Of a stretch of DNA of 60,000 nt, positions 1-11,514 are shown one piece after another. The notes beneath the pieces were generated by a model. That model did not search any database and was not told where the DNA came from. It saw only the letters and a program-made list of their open reading frames with translations. The DNA comes from Bolinopsis microptera (lineage: Eukaryota > Ctenophora > Tentaculata > Lobata > Bolinopsidae): positions 6,140,001 through 6,200,000 of the forward strand of contig NC_087074.1 in the NCBI RefSeq assembly GCF_026151205.1, in the 5' to 3' direction. Position 1 is the stretch's first letter; each line of letters opens with the position of its first letter. Made by a program: the position numbers and the translations under genes.

Positions 1-1018
1 GTAGTTTAAATTTACAGACTAATTTCGAAAAATTTTGAAAAATTCAATCTATGAATAAAGAAATCTATTTTTCACCATGACGCGACTAAAACAGATAGTA
101 ACAAGTTTCTATCCCCTCGATTTGAAAATAATGTAGCCAGTAAATGAATATGCCATCAGCAAACAACACAATGTGCAGATGTGCGAGGAGGTTCTCTCAA
201 TAACAAGTGGAAATTGAGATATTGCGTTAGCATTTCATGTTACAGAACAGCTTGCAATTCGTTTTCAAAGGGTATGAAGTCTTACACTCGGCCCCATAAT
301 CTGTCTTATAGTTCTGGCACCATTCTACTGTCTGTACATTCGTGCAGGGTTGGGAGTATTTACCATAACCTGGAAAATTAACCATTTCATATTAAGGAAA
401 TTTTAAACTTTGCTAAACATAGAATTAACATACGAAATCTTAAAATTCAGTAAAAGGGTTCAACATGATGCAACAATAAGGAGATAGCTGTTTTGGAAAT
501 TACTAAGTGTAAACATTAAACATATTGTAAAGGAAATATTTGCAATGACCTACCAGAACACACAGTTACAAGTAGTAAAAGTATCGCAATCTTCATCACC
601 TGCACCATTATTTTAGTTCCCTGTAATCTGTATTCATGATATTAATACCATGGATTTGAAAGAAAGGTGGTACCTATACCAATATTCAGATCAAGTATCC
701 GCCGGGTAGAAATATTTATGACAAACTGAATCAGTATTGCTCTATAATAGTGTCAATAATTGACACATGGTATGTATTTGATAAAACGATGATACTAGGG
801 GAGTCTACAACATCAGTATCAAATGAAAACTGTCGGGCTTTAGTGTGATGTTGAAGATACTTAGATTATAGAAAAGAGGATAGCCAGATGTATCTAATTA
901 TGGGTACAGTCTGGAAAGACTTCGTGACAAAACAAGTATCTACTGGTATATCGTCCTAGTTGCTCAAGGCAAAAGAATTAAATGTTAGTGAACTGGAGCA
1001 ATGAAATAATGAGAGACA
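1..1018. other. No gene recognised
   Basis: AT-rich sequence with only short open frames and no codon pattern, splice context or protein similarity that I recognise. It may be intron or upstream DNA of the coiled-coil gene whose exons begin at 2334, since that first visible exon is preceded by a splice acceptor and so must have earlier exons. Confidence 0.5.
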
Positions 1019-1252
1019 CAGCTCAATCCATTCTATTTCATCATTAAAAACCATTCCTTTTTGGAATTTATCCACAGTGTGTTGAAACCGAATGCTGTAC
1101 CTCAACAATGTTCTGCCTCATTGTACCCATTAACACAGCTCATTCCATTCTATTTTACCAGTAAAAAACATTCCTTTTTGGAATTTATCCACAATGTATT
1201 GAAACAGAATGCTGTACCTCAACAATGTTCTGCCTCATTGTACCCATTAGCA
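1019..1252. repeat. Two-copy 117-bp tandem repeat
   Basis: Two head-to-tail units start near 1019 and 1136. Both carry the same landmarks in the same order (cattcctttttggaatt, aatgctgtacctcaacaatg, ttctgcctcattgtaccc) with scattered substitutions. The 79-aa open frame at 1061-1300 is this repeat read through and is not taken as a gene. Confidence 0.85.
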
Positions 1253-2333
1253 GCTCGAGCAGGCCACAGAAAATTGATTGAATTTTTCCCCGATCCATGA
1301 CTCAAAGTGCCGAAGGCACAAAAGAGTCAAGGACAAGGGTTAGCGAACGAGGTTTTTTTTGATATGGTAGCTTTGCGACCGTGCGTGCGAGCGTGCGTAC
1401 ATACGTGCCCTCGCCACACTGTTATCGCCCACGTGACTACCTGTGCAAAGTTATTTTGCGCAATAATCTGAATTAAATAATTGTTGGCGCGCGGCGCTGA
1501 ACTGACCAAGTACATTGTTAATTTCACCATGTACATATCCCACTAGGCACTAATTGATAGCATACTATTATTGTTTCGAGTTACTATTACTATTTTGCAC
1601 AGATCCGTGTCGGGTGTCAGGTTGCATAAACAATAAACATATGGTTACATAGAAAAATACACGATTTTCAGATTTAATATGGAATTATATTAACTTGGCG
1701 GCGCTCGGCCTGTCACTCCGCCATATCTGCATGCATAATAAACAGTAAAAACTGGGGTCCCCAGGTTGTATAAAATATGATAAAAAACGCCATCAAGGAT
1801 CGGGAAATTGAGCGGCCATCCACAAAAAAAAGCGGCCGCATTTCTTGTTAAGTTGTTAAGCTTTGCCAGCAAAGATCCCCTGCTTCACTGACCTACCTGA
1901 GGGAGGTACTTCATAGTCTCGTAGTCTCTTTTTCAACTGAAGAACATGGATTACTTCATCATCAATTAATCGTCTCTAATCGGGTGGTGTGATATGATTT
2001 ATGTGTGAGTCAGAATAGAAGGTTTTGCAATAATCGGTCACCGGGCCTACCTGTCAATATAGTCGGAAAACCAAGACTAAATTTCGAATGTCCTGGATAG
2101 TTATATTTATATTTCGTCACAAAAAGGAAAAAATAAATTAGCTAGGTTTGCTCCATGCTGGCCAGATAAAACTAGTTTATAAAATATAGTATAGTTAAAA
2201 TGATTATAGTTTGAATTGATAAATCTCACTTTTCTCACGTGGAACCCCCCTCCCACCTGCTTGAAATAGTCATCGTTTTCAGAATTAAACAGAGATGTAA
2301 ATTTATACTTAACTGATCATCACTGTTTGTCAG
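1253..2333. other. No gene recognised
   Basis: Contains a GC-richer patch (about 1375-1500) with gtgcgtgcgagcgtgcgtac and several short open frames. I see no exon with matching splice sites and no recognisable domain. Confidence 0.45.
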
Positions 2334-4489
2334 GCAACCCAAACGACCCATGTCTGCACGTCCAGCTTCAAGTAAAGTCATAAGGAAACCTCATCAAATC
2401 GATCAAGAAGCCATTCAACGACGAGAAATGGCAGATGTGGCTTTTGAACATTGGAAGAAGCAAAAAGACAAAGAGCTCGTCAGAAAGTTAGTGTTTTGAA
2501 AACGAAATTATGAAAAACAATGAATTTAATGAAATGAATTTAATGAAATCTCATATTATATGATATGTTTGGCTATGAAAAATTCATTATCAGAAGTCGG
2601 AAGTACTTGTTCCATGTTAGCTTATCAGCAGATTTCCCACGCATCTCGGTCCACTTAAAAAGTGTGCCACAGTGGAAGTTACAAATGATGTTGTGTTACG
2701 CATGTAACTTTAAACACTTGGCCCCCACATCGCATGCTCTTTTGTTACGTAACAGCTTGATGCGCACTGCAAATTACAGGCCTCCGCCTAGCGACACTTT
2801 TATAATCGAACTTGTTAAATCGAAGTTTTTGTCAAGTTGCTTTTCGTTTATGCTGCAATTTAACGAGTGATCGTTGCGACCACATTTCTGTTGAGAGTGA
2901 CTAATTTGTTTTTTCTGGAAGAGTTTCCGATATGCCTGAACCGTCCGTCTCTTCCAAAATTTCAACCCATTCATCTAATGAATCGTACGTCTTTTTAAAG
3001 ATTGCTCTGAAACAAAAGTAATACCGTATATCCTGGATCATTGTAAAGTAGATAGAATTTGCACGTACTTATACTAAGTAGTCCTTTATTTTCCAGGAAA
3101 CGCGAAACTCGCAAGAAAGAAGAATACGAGAAGAATGGTTCAAACAATCACAAGCAGATTGTCGAAAAACCAGGTTCGCCTTTTTGTTGATCGAAGGATG
3201 GGTTTAACCTCTCGAATTCCTACCATATTATAATAATCCTATAGAAGAAGTATGATCGAAGAGATTGGAAGGTTACCGATGGTATAATCATATCCTAGCG
3301 GCTGCAATATTCATGTGAAATCTGGTGTATTAGCCTTTTCGTTAGATCCTTGAAACAAATTATACCTTTATACAGAGTCAAGAGTGTACCACATAAAATG
3401 AGGTTCTTTCGAAAAATAATAAACCATTTTTATGAAAAATCAGTTGCTAAAATCTCTTCATCACATAGTGTCAATTGGTATGGAATTTGTGCATACCAAG
3501 TTTCAAATTCCTATCACTTCTTGATTTTTCACAAATTGCTGTTCTGTTATGGTGCTACCTTAGGAACTTAAGCTTACATTTCACGCTCACATCACCATTT
3601 CTAACTTCATTCCCACTTTCCAGGACCGTTTGATGCGTGGTTAGAGAACAAGACACGACAACGCGCACAGCAGAAAGAAGTGGACAAGTTGCGAGCTCAG
3701 ATAATAACTTCAGAGCTTCTGTCTGTAGATTACTCTGAGAGTGAGCTCGCTTATGAGAGGTTCGTCCCCCCCCCCCTTTCCCCCCCCCCCCTTCCCCCCC
3801 CCCCCTTCCCCCCCCTCCCCCCCCCCCTTTCCCACCCCCCCTTCCCCCCCCCCCCTTTCCCCCTCCCCCCCCCCCCCCTTTCCCCTTCATCATTTGGCAG
3901 ATATTGTGCGCTCTGATTTTAAGTCAGGGTCGGAATTATTTTTCTGTGTGACCCTGTACAGCTATATTATACACTGTACATTGTACATTGTACACTGTAC
4001 ACTGTACATTATACATTGTACACTGTACATTGTACATGTTGTACACTGTACATTGTACATTGTACAGCTACATTATTAAGCACAATTTCAGGTGGTTAAA
4101 ACAGAAGAATCAAAGTAAGCGAGCTGAGAGCCGGGAGAAAGTAAAGAAGAGGCAGGAAGATAGGGAGGAGATGAAAACCGTCCTTAACAATATTAAAACA
4201 AGGTTTGAAGAAGTTTAAACACTATACCTCACGCCGCATACAATTAGTGTGAAATAGGAAGGGGATACAGGCTCATATACTAGGGATTATTTATCATTTA
4301 TTCCGGATATTTTAGATTTTCACTATCGCCCCTATTACAGTTATTTGATTGTAATTTAAGTTAATTAATTATCATTTATTTAGGTGGAGGATAGACTACA
4401 ACAAGAGCAGATACTTGCACCCCAACAATATACGGGGTTGGGATGATACCCCTGTTTACTCTAATGGACCTCCAGTGTTGCCATGGTAA
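2334..4489 (+). CDS. Charged coiled-coil protein, 3' five exons (CCDC181/CCDC34/MAP9-like)
   Basis: Five exons join in phase: 2334-2486, 3097-3173, 3624-3759, 4092-4202 and 4384-4489 (stop TAA at 4487). All introns are GT..AG. The first visible exon follows an acceptor (tttgtcag), so the gene continues upstream; the ATG at 2350 is internal or an alternative start. The product is about 190 aa, rich in K, E, R and Q, with repeated W-L/K-x-K segments (FEHWKKQKDKE, FDAWLENK, RWLKQKNQSK) and predicted long helices. It ends in a Pro/Trp tail (WDDTPVYSNGPPVLPW). Repeated aromatic-basic helical segments of this kind occur in cilium and microtubule-associated coiled-coil proteins such as CCDC181, CCDC34 and MAP9; the exact family is inference. 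If the fourth intron is retained, the frame instead ends at 4218 with a short alternative tail. Confidence 0.72.
3765..3892. repeat. Poly-C/CT microsatellite in intron
   Basis: Long C runs interrupted by tt or ctcc, lying directly downstream of the donor at 3760 of the coiled-coil gene. The Pro-rich and Gly-rich frames read from it on the two strands are artefacts of composition. Confidence 0.9.
3955..4072. repeat. TGTACA-type minisatellite in intron
   Basis: Repeats of tgtacattgtacactgtaca and variants, each rich in the palindrome TGTACA, immediately upstream of the acceptor at 4090-4091 of the coiled-coil gene. Confidence 0.85.
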
Positions 4490-4691
4490 CTCATCTTATC
4501 TTCTCCGAAAATGTGTGATACATACAGAATGTGATACATATTACTAGTTACCATGACTGCAAAGTAGAAATATGTGTTTATTAAGGTTATAATATATTTG
4601 TGACGAAATCAATGCGATTGTAATTTATATATTAAGATAGGAAAGTTAGATTTGATGCTTGGTGAGCTTGGAAGGACTGCAGATTATTTTG

Positions 4692-4697
4692 AATAAA
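4692..4697 (+). terminator. Poly(A) signal of the coiled-coil gene
   Basis: AATAAA about 200 bp after the stop codon at 4487, followed by AT-rich sequence with no further exon seen. Confidence 0.55.
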
Positions 4698-4699
4698 TT

Positions 4700-5451
4700 G
4701 TTTTTTAAATGTAATTAGAATGTACATATTATTATGATTCGTGTGTGATTTGATAACGATAATGGCCGGCTGTGATTACCAGATGACATTAATTAATTAG
4801 TTCAGAGTATTGCTGTAGTATTACAGTATAACAGAATATCACATATTATTGTAATTTATTTCATGATAATATCCTGTTTGTAATTTCGTATGCTCAAACT
4901 AAACTTATCATGAATGATATCAAAATAACTGGTTTGATGATAATATAGAGATGGAATTTATTATGCTATGTGTTGCTTAACATGAAGAAGAGTTTGGTGG
5001 GGAGAATTAGTTAATTGGCAATTAGCTAATTTGATAATTGGGGTAATTAAATTAATTTAAGGTGCGGCAGCTGACTCGAAACGCGGCAAAAGTTTTAGGC
5101 TCCTTTCAGAATAATAAACGTCCAATTTGTCCGCATTTGTATACACTTCTGCTAAACTTTTTAGAGAACATCTGTTGGATGGTGAGGAGGTGTTCTAGCG
5201 AAATTGTAAGAATGTTGCGCAAGTGTCGCTCAAGATTTATTCTCAGAATTGTAAATTTTGTCGCCAAGATCGGATCCAAAATAGCGAAAAAGTTAGGTGC
5301 ATGCGGAAATTATCACCGATAAATTATACTGTTCGGAAAAAACTGCCCGTAAAAGGCCTTGTCCGGAGAAGGCATAGTTCAAACAGAGACATGTCGAATG
5401 GTAAACGGAGTTATCGGGAAATGTTTGTTTCGTTAAATTAATAAATTGTTC
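4700..5451. other. No gene recognised
   Basis: Two overlapping open frames (about 5062-5441) show basic residues but no signal peptide, domain, splice context or repeat support. I do not call them as genes. Confidence 0.45.
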
Positions 5452-6058
5452 CTGCAAACCAGATAACAGCTGAAATAAAATGATTACACATATTGATTGA
5501 AAATGTACCTTTAATGAACAGGTAACGAACAGTATATTATTAAAGTGCTCTGCTGATTACTGTAGTAAAGTTATACATAATTGCCAAAACAGTGAAAAGG
5601 TGAAATCAATCTCCTCCGACGTAATCTGAACTCGCCAGGATTACGTTCGGGAATTGAGCTCAACCATTCCACCACGTAAGCATTAACCTTTCTGCAATAT
5701 TTAGATCTAATTACCTTGTAAACCTTGTACCCGTGATAAGCTGTTTCCTCTTGAAATATGGCGAGAATTTCTGAAGTTTATAATGGGAGCAATGTGATGA
5801 GAATACAGTGTTAATGTGCCTTTAGTATTAATGAGTTATTTCTACAGTAATTTAAGAGGCTATTTTTTCAAACTTTCAATAAAGAAATTGGCTCAGAACC
5901 TCATTCCTAAATTGTACACTTTCAGTTAGTTACTACGGTGTACCATGAAACCAGATTAGGTACTGCATAGGCTGTATTGGTGTTCGTTACCTGTTTAGTT
6001 AAACTTCAAATCAATACGTGTAATCATTCAATTTCAGCTATTATCTAGTTTGCAGTAA
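5452..6058. mobile_element. MITE-like element with about 75-bp inverted ends
   Basis: The left end (5452-5530, starting ctgcaaaccagataacagct) is the reverse complement of the right end (about 5984-6058, ending agctattatctagtttgcag) with roughly 80% match by eye. No transposase frame lies between them. A diverged copy of the inner right half recurs at about 6400-6720, so the region also contains a tandem duplication. Confidence 0.55.
5611..5680 (-). other. tRNA-like relic (possible SINE head)
   Basis: On the minus strand, an A-box-like stretch (tggtggaatggttgagc, + coordinates about 5658-5674) precedes a B-box-like stretch (gagttcagatt, about 5623-5633). Spacing is close to that in a tRNA, but pairing of the acceptor and anticodon arms is poor, so a functional tRNA is unlikely. 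It lies inside the 5452-6058 element. Confidence 0.3.
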
Positions 6059-6059
6059 C

Positions 6060-7696
6060 CATAATTTACCAAACCAAATATATGACATGTATCTGTGTAA
6101 TACACCGCGCAACCTCTCAGTTTTCACTCGTAGGTGGGAACACCACTGTTATAAGGAAAGCATTCTCCGGTGGAAAACATCTTCTGGTGGACGGTCTACA
6201 GAAAGATATATTCGGAGGCCGCGCAAAGTAAAATGTTGAGTTTTAGGCGCTCTATGGGTAATTAATTTGAATAATTGAATCAGACAGAAGCAAATAATCT
6301 TGGATTGACTGAAGCAAGAATTAAATTTGCATTAACCAGTGTGAAATCTAACTGTAACTGACTGCCAGGATACGTTGGAATGCAGTTCACATTCAACGAT
6401 GTCATAACCGATCTGCATAGTGGAGATCTAATAGCCTTGAACTTAGCCGGATAAGGCTTGAGAAAATGGCAAATAATACTATTTATATGGGCAATGTGAT
6501 GGATACAGTGTAAGTGCCACTTCTCACGCAGGTTATGAGTAATTCCTAAGAATTAAGGCTATTGTGCAAACGTTCCATAGAATTTGCTCAGTAAATAAAT
6601 GAGGTTACATTTCTTATTACACGGTGTCCTTACGTGTACTGTATAGCGCGTAGTATTGGTGGTACCTGTTGGTACAACTCACCCTCCACGTGAATCGATT
6701 CAACAGTTTACTATTTGCAGTACTAATCACAGAACATTATATTGAATGTATTGTGAATAAACCCCATATTAAATTAAACTTAAATTTGAAACCAGTGCGC
6801 GTAGAATAGGTGAACACAGAACAAGATCATTTTATGCCATTGGAGCATTGGCTTCCCTCCCCCCCCCCCCCCCCCCCCCCCCCCGGATGTACCTTGAAAA
6901 GGAGTGACGTGGGACGATCATAAGATTACATTTCAACTACCCTTCATATCGCCTTACAGGTATGCCTTTGGTAATTGGTTATAGGACTGTGTGTTCTTTC
7001 TTTGTTCTGTTGGATCGCAGTTAGTTAATTGTTAAACATTAAAGAACGTTTGTACCTATACAAACGTTTGTACCTGTACAAAGCTATAGAGACTGTAGAG
7101 TGTAGAATATCATTGTTACAGTTCCAACATCAAACATGTGTGTTGCTTCCGTCTTACTTCATCGAATACGTTTCTCTTCTGTTTCACAGTATACAGTTGT
7201 AAGTAGTATGTTTTATCATTAAGATATGTTTCGCGTGGCCAGCTTTATGTCCATGGAAGTTTAAATGGCAAGAAAATCTGACGTTAATTGTTACAGTTTC
7301 TTCAGTAGCTGTTTTTATCCTGGCGTCATCTACCTCTATAATAACTAAGAAATCTTGGTCGCTTTGTTTGTGCCGGTGACGCTTTTGATATTCTCTGGCC
7401 ATTATATTAATGACGATTACTTGTATATTGTGCTTACAACTTCACAAGACATTGATGTGTCCTACATTATGTACTTGTGTCACAAATGGTGAACTCACTA
7501 ACTAGTCACTGGACAAAAATTCAGTCAAAACAGTTAAAATTAAGGATCCAGGAAGCTTTCATTTAAAAATTTACTATACACATAAAACATTTTGGTTATT
7601 TTCCGATTTCAAAGCTTTCTTCGGAAATCTTACTTCCAGTACCTCAATTAGTGTCATGTGATATCCACAGTGCAGTGAACTTGCACGTACTAATTC
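6060..7696. other. Intergenic repeats; no gene recognised
   Basis: About 6400-6720 is a diverged copy of 5700-6060, sharing in order gcaatgtgatg, acagtgt, taatg/gtgcc, aggctatt, cacggtgtcc and tttgcag. A poly-C run occupies about 6857-6886. Short frames near 7184-7402 have no support. Confidence 0.5.
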
Positions 7697-8828
7697 GGTC
7701 ATTCGAGCGAATACCATGGCCTATCGGGCGCCTATTGGGCGCATATCGGGCGCCTATCAGACGCCTGTCGAGTGTCGGGCGCCTTGCCATGGCCAATACT
7801 ACGGCACATTTTGTTTGACCGTTTTTAGTTATTTTATCGGTCAATTACAACTTGAAGGTACGTGACACGATCAATTTTTGGACTGATTTTACATGTATTA
7901 TAGTGTTGTCCCCAAACACGTCAGAATCCTCCACTTTCCCCAACTCCACCTACCATCTTTGAATCCGAATTCTGACAGAACTCTATCCAGAGGAGCAGGT
8001 CCTGCCCTGTCTCAGCCGCGAAGGACGCCTAATCCTCCTACTTCTCAACGGTCAAGAAGTCCTCTCCACCGACCTCCTGCCAGCACTCCTCGACGCTCAA
8101 GAAGCCCTCTCCGCCGACCACTTCTAGCCAGCCCACCTCGCCGGGGTCACGCCCCCTACAGCCGGACGTCCCCTCCGGATTCCTGCCTCGCACTCTACGG
8201 ACAAATGAGGGAAGCTGTACTGGACAGAAGACATCCTAGAACGGTGAAGGAAGTCTACACCTTTCTAAAAGTTGCTAACAGAACATGGAGGCGAAAGCAG
8301 AAGATATGGAGAGCTGATGATACTGGACCGTTCAAGATTTGACGAGGTGGTGGCTGGGCTGATGGGAGACGATCAAGCCGTGCGACTGAATCAGGAATCC
8401 CTATTCGAGCGATGTAAAGCGGAACTGAAGAAGCCTGCATTAGTTCGCAAGAAAAGGGACGCCATCCTTTCTGGAGATATTATTTAATTAGAATACATGA
8501 TTTTATAGTACAATTTATAATATATTTTATGTTGTGGGACAATCGATTTTATAGTACTACAATTTATGATACATTTATGTTGTGTGACAATCGATACATT
8601 CTTATTTATAATATACAAGTAAAATGAGTCCAAAAATTGATCGTGTCACGTACCTTCAAGTTGTAATTGACCAATAAAATAACTAAAAACGGTCAAACAA
8701 ATGTGCCGTAGTATTGACCATGGCAAGGCGACCGATAGGCGCCCGACAGGCGTCTGATAGGCGCCCGATATGCGCCCAATAGGCGCCCAATAGGCGCCCG
8801 ATAGGCCATGGTATTCGCTCGAATGACC
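7697..8828. mobile_element. DNA element with about 200-bp terminal inverted repeats
   Basis: The left arm (7697 to about 7897, beginning ggtcattcgagcgaatacca) and right arm (about 8614 to 8828, its reverse complement) match closely along their length. Both arms contain a block of about six 11-bp subrepeats (cctatcgggcg and variants) flanked by ccatgg. The interior is about 715 bp. Long ends with internal subrepeats resemble Foldback- or Mutator-type elements; the class is inference because no transposase or clear target duplication is visible. Confidence 0.7.
7893..8487 (+). pseudogene. Broken ORF inside the inverted-repeat element
   Basis: One frame (7893-8342) encodes a Pro/Ser/Arg-rich stretch followed by a helical segment (EVYTFLKVANRTWRRKQKIW). 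A second frame (8272-8487) encodes a charged helical tail ending KKRDAILSGDII and the stop. The two overlap and look like one reading frame broken near 8325-8345. I recognise no domain. Because the region is bounded by the element's inverted ends, it may be element-encoded or captured cargo. Confidence 0.35.
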
Positions 8829-8998
8829 CTATCTCCTTTCTCAAACGCCGCTCTAGTGACAAAAAATCATACAAATTTGAGAAAATACTTGTAAATTATA
8901 ATTTGAATATCACTAAATTACTAAATAATCGTCAACCTAAAACAGTTGGAATATTTATAAACTAAAGCAAGAATGAATTCAACCAAAACAGCAGGATT

Positions 8999-9973
8999 CT
9001 ATCTGCAACTGCAAGACTCGACCACCATGTCTTCGTATACAGTAAGATGGAAGTCCCGTCCAACAGCTATGAGTACAGTAAGAGGTTTAGTTTGGTCTGA
9101 TACACAGGAAGCTCCCTGTACCTCTCCTCCGACTCCGCTATAGTAGAGAATGTTCTGGATGAAGGCGTGGTTTGTCATTGGGGTCTCCTCGTGGTCAAGG
9201 TGGCACTCTCCTGAGCAGATGTGAGCATTGAACTCCATCGGAGCTACCACTGAGTTGAGGCCGATCTTATTGAAGTTAACCATCAGGTCCTGAACTTTAC
9301 AGTGGGGAGATGCAGATCTTCGTTCCAAGTGGTGGGTCTCACCAAACATCTGTAGGAAGTGTCTTCTAGCGATCTTAGCTGAGGGTTGAAGGATCTCCTG
9401 GTTCTTGTAAAGGAGGGTGAGATGAGGTTTCTCTTTTAGGTTTATTACTTTGTTAATTGGTAGGGTTGAAGTTACTTCTATCCCGTGGGAACTCAGGAGA
9501 GTCCGCTCAGCTCTGATCACAATATTGAGAGTTTGTAGCGAGGAAACTAGCTTGTTTTTAATGTTCAGAGGCAGAGCTGTTGGTTTTAATGATCGTGAGG
9601 ATACATTGAACTTCTGCTCTGTTCCCAAAACCGTAATTACAAGAGTAGACATTTCTGTTGTGGGTTTGAGGTAAACTATCAGTTCTACGTCTTTAAGAGT
9701 CCCATGCTGCTGACTGTCTTCGGGAAGGGTGTAGGACAGACTAATCTTGTGTTTGGAAATCTTCGTGGAAGTAGCTTTGGTGCTGACTATTCTGTTGGAT
9801 TCTGAGTTAGGGTTGTTGAGTAGGTCTTGAAGGTGTTTAGGAACTTTGGGATTGGTTGGAGTTGTTTTGAGAGAGTGGTGGTCGAACCCGAAACCTCTCT
9901 CGAATGTTTCACTGATCTCATTGCAGATTGTCGAGGACAAGATAGTAGCAAATGTGAAAACTGACAGTAACAT
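8999..9973 (-). CDS. TGF-beta superfamily ligand, palindrome left copy
   Basis: Intronless 324-aa secreted ligand precursor. Residues 1-18 form a signal peptide (MLLSVFTFATILSSTIC); residues 19 to about 217 form the prodomain. A basic LERR site near residue 217 is the likely cleavage point. The mature domain of about 105 aa has the family pattern: HCKVQDLMVNF, an IG..VVAP block, HICSGEC, and the C-terminal VYEDMVVESCSCR. Six cysteines are present, matching the cystine knot. The usual CC pair is SC (GASCV), so the cysteine forming the interchain disulfide is absent, as in GDF9/BMP15. The Trp residues usual after IG are also missing. Mature ligands act extracellularly on serine/threonine kinase receptors. 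It pairs head-to-head with the copy at 11934. The overlapping 80-aa frame at 9787-10029 is a shadow. Confidence 0.9.
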   Translation of the reverse strand: MLLSVFTFATILSSTICNEISETFERGFGFDHHSLKTTPTNPKVPKHLQDLLNNPNSESNRIVSTKATSTKISKHKISLSYTLPEDSQQHGTLKDVELIVYLKPTTEMSTLVITVLGTEQKFNVSSRSLKPTALPLNIKNKLVSSLQTLNIVIRAERTLLSSHGIEVTSTLPINKVINLKEKPHLTLLYKNQEILQPSAKIARRHFLQMFGETHHLERRSASPHCKVQDLMVNFNKIGLNSVVAPMEFNAHICSGECHLDHEETPMTNHAFIQNILYYSGVGGEVQGASCVSDQTKPLTVLIAVGRDFHLTVYEDMVVESCSCR

Positions 9974-10578
9974 CGTGGTTGATAGATAATTGGTGCAAAC
10001 TGAAGAGGTGTAAGAGAAACTGATAACATTTCAACGGTGAATCGTTATTTAAGCATAATACAAATTCGTCATAAGATCAAAGCCTAACAACGAAACTAGT
10101 TAGTCTGTCTGGCGTTGCGAGCAATTATTCGCTACTCTCTATCAAGGATTTATCTCAGATCGACTGACTAGAAACCGATTGAGGCAACAAAATGTCACAC
10201 GACCCTGAATGGATTCAAATACCTCCCGTCATCTGATCTGGAGGTCACTGTCAGCTGAGCACAAGATATGAAGACTGAAGAGCTGGTAACAAGGGATGGC
10301 AAGCAATCACGTGACTGGATCAGCTGATAGGATAAACAGGTAGTTTCATATTGTTGAGATGGCAGTAAATAATCATGTGACGTTCACTGTTCAGATGGTT
10401 GATACGTAGTATGTACATAAGTGTGCTTAAACTTTGAAGTTAAACAAACATTGTGAAGTACGATGGAAACATAATCACCAGACCCCACTCTAGATCATTC
10501 TTCAGGCTTAACTATAGTTAAAGTTATCAGTAAGATCATTTCGTAAGCTATCAATCCAACTGGCTTATAAATTATTAC

Positions 10579-11336
10579 TACAGCGTGTCCCAAAGAAACG
10601 TTAATATTACTCAAGAAACGTACGGTTTGAGGATGCCATTTATTATCGTTTATACAGGGGTTGTAGGGTATGACCTGCGAAGGTCGTGAACAAATTTTAA
10701 GATTGCTAATTCATTAGAGGAGGACGTAGCAGATTCATCATTTTCTTTTGTTGACCAATTTATTGTTCATTTTAATGTTATCAGGTCATCCTAATTATTT
10801 GCGGGACCTGTTTTTGAGATGACCAGAAAACTAGGACCCACAACCAAACTTTTGAAGGGGTCCAGGACCCCACCGCGGTGCATATTTGGTACATTTACGG
10901 CCTAATTATACTAAATCGTCGAAAAATGCTCAAAACCCAATCGAATGTGATCTACCCTGTGAACAGCTGCAGGAGCTATTAAATTCGTATGTGCAGGATC
11001 TGTTGATCAGGTCCACACCTCTGATCAAGTGACAGACTGACAGGGTACACGAGAACCACTGACAGGGTGCCCAATCAGCACGTGCCCAATCAGCACGTAA
11101 CACTCGCAATACATTGGTCATTGCTCGAATCAACTGAGGTTTTCAAACAAATGTAAGACCAAACACAAGCCGATAGCATTAGAATGAGCTAATTATTGAT
11201 CAACAAAAGAAAATACTGAGGCTGCTACGCCCTCCTCTCATGAATTAGAGGTTTGAACATTTGTTAATGATAAACTGCGTTCCCAAACTTTTCTTGAGTC
11301 ATTAGAATTTCTTTGGGACACCCTGCAGTAACAACT
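10579..11336. mobile_element. Inverted-repeat element at the palindrome axis
   Basis: The sequence at about 10579 (tacagcgtgtcccaaagaaa) recurs inverted at about 11310-11336 (tttctttgggacaccctgca). The match continues inward for about 190 bp to ttttcttttgttgacc / ttgatcaacaaaagaaaa. This is the CAGGGTGTCCCAAA type of end seen in many animal DNA transposons. No transposase frame is visible. A similar end motif (cagggtggcccaaaagt) occurs alone at 41416. Confidence 0.5.
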
Positions 11337-11514
11337 TATAAGCCAATTGGATTGTAAGCTTACGACTTGATTTTACTGACAACTCTAACTATAGTTAAGC
11401 CTGAAAAATGTCCGAGAATAGGGTCTCGCAATTTCGCTTCCATCGATAATTCATAATGTTTGTTAAACTTCAAAGTTCAAGTACATACATACTACGTATC
11501 AACCATCTGAACAG

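Noticed and set aside
3555-4079. Gly-rich and Pro-rich frames
   Set aside because: They come from an intronic poly-C tract between two supported exons.
5062-5441. Two overlapping basic frames as a small gene
   Set aside because: No signal, domain, splice support or codon evidence.
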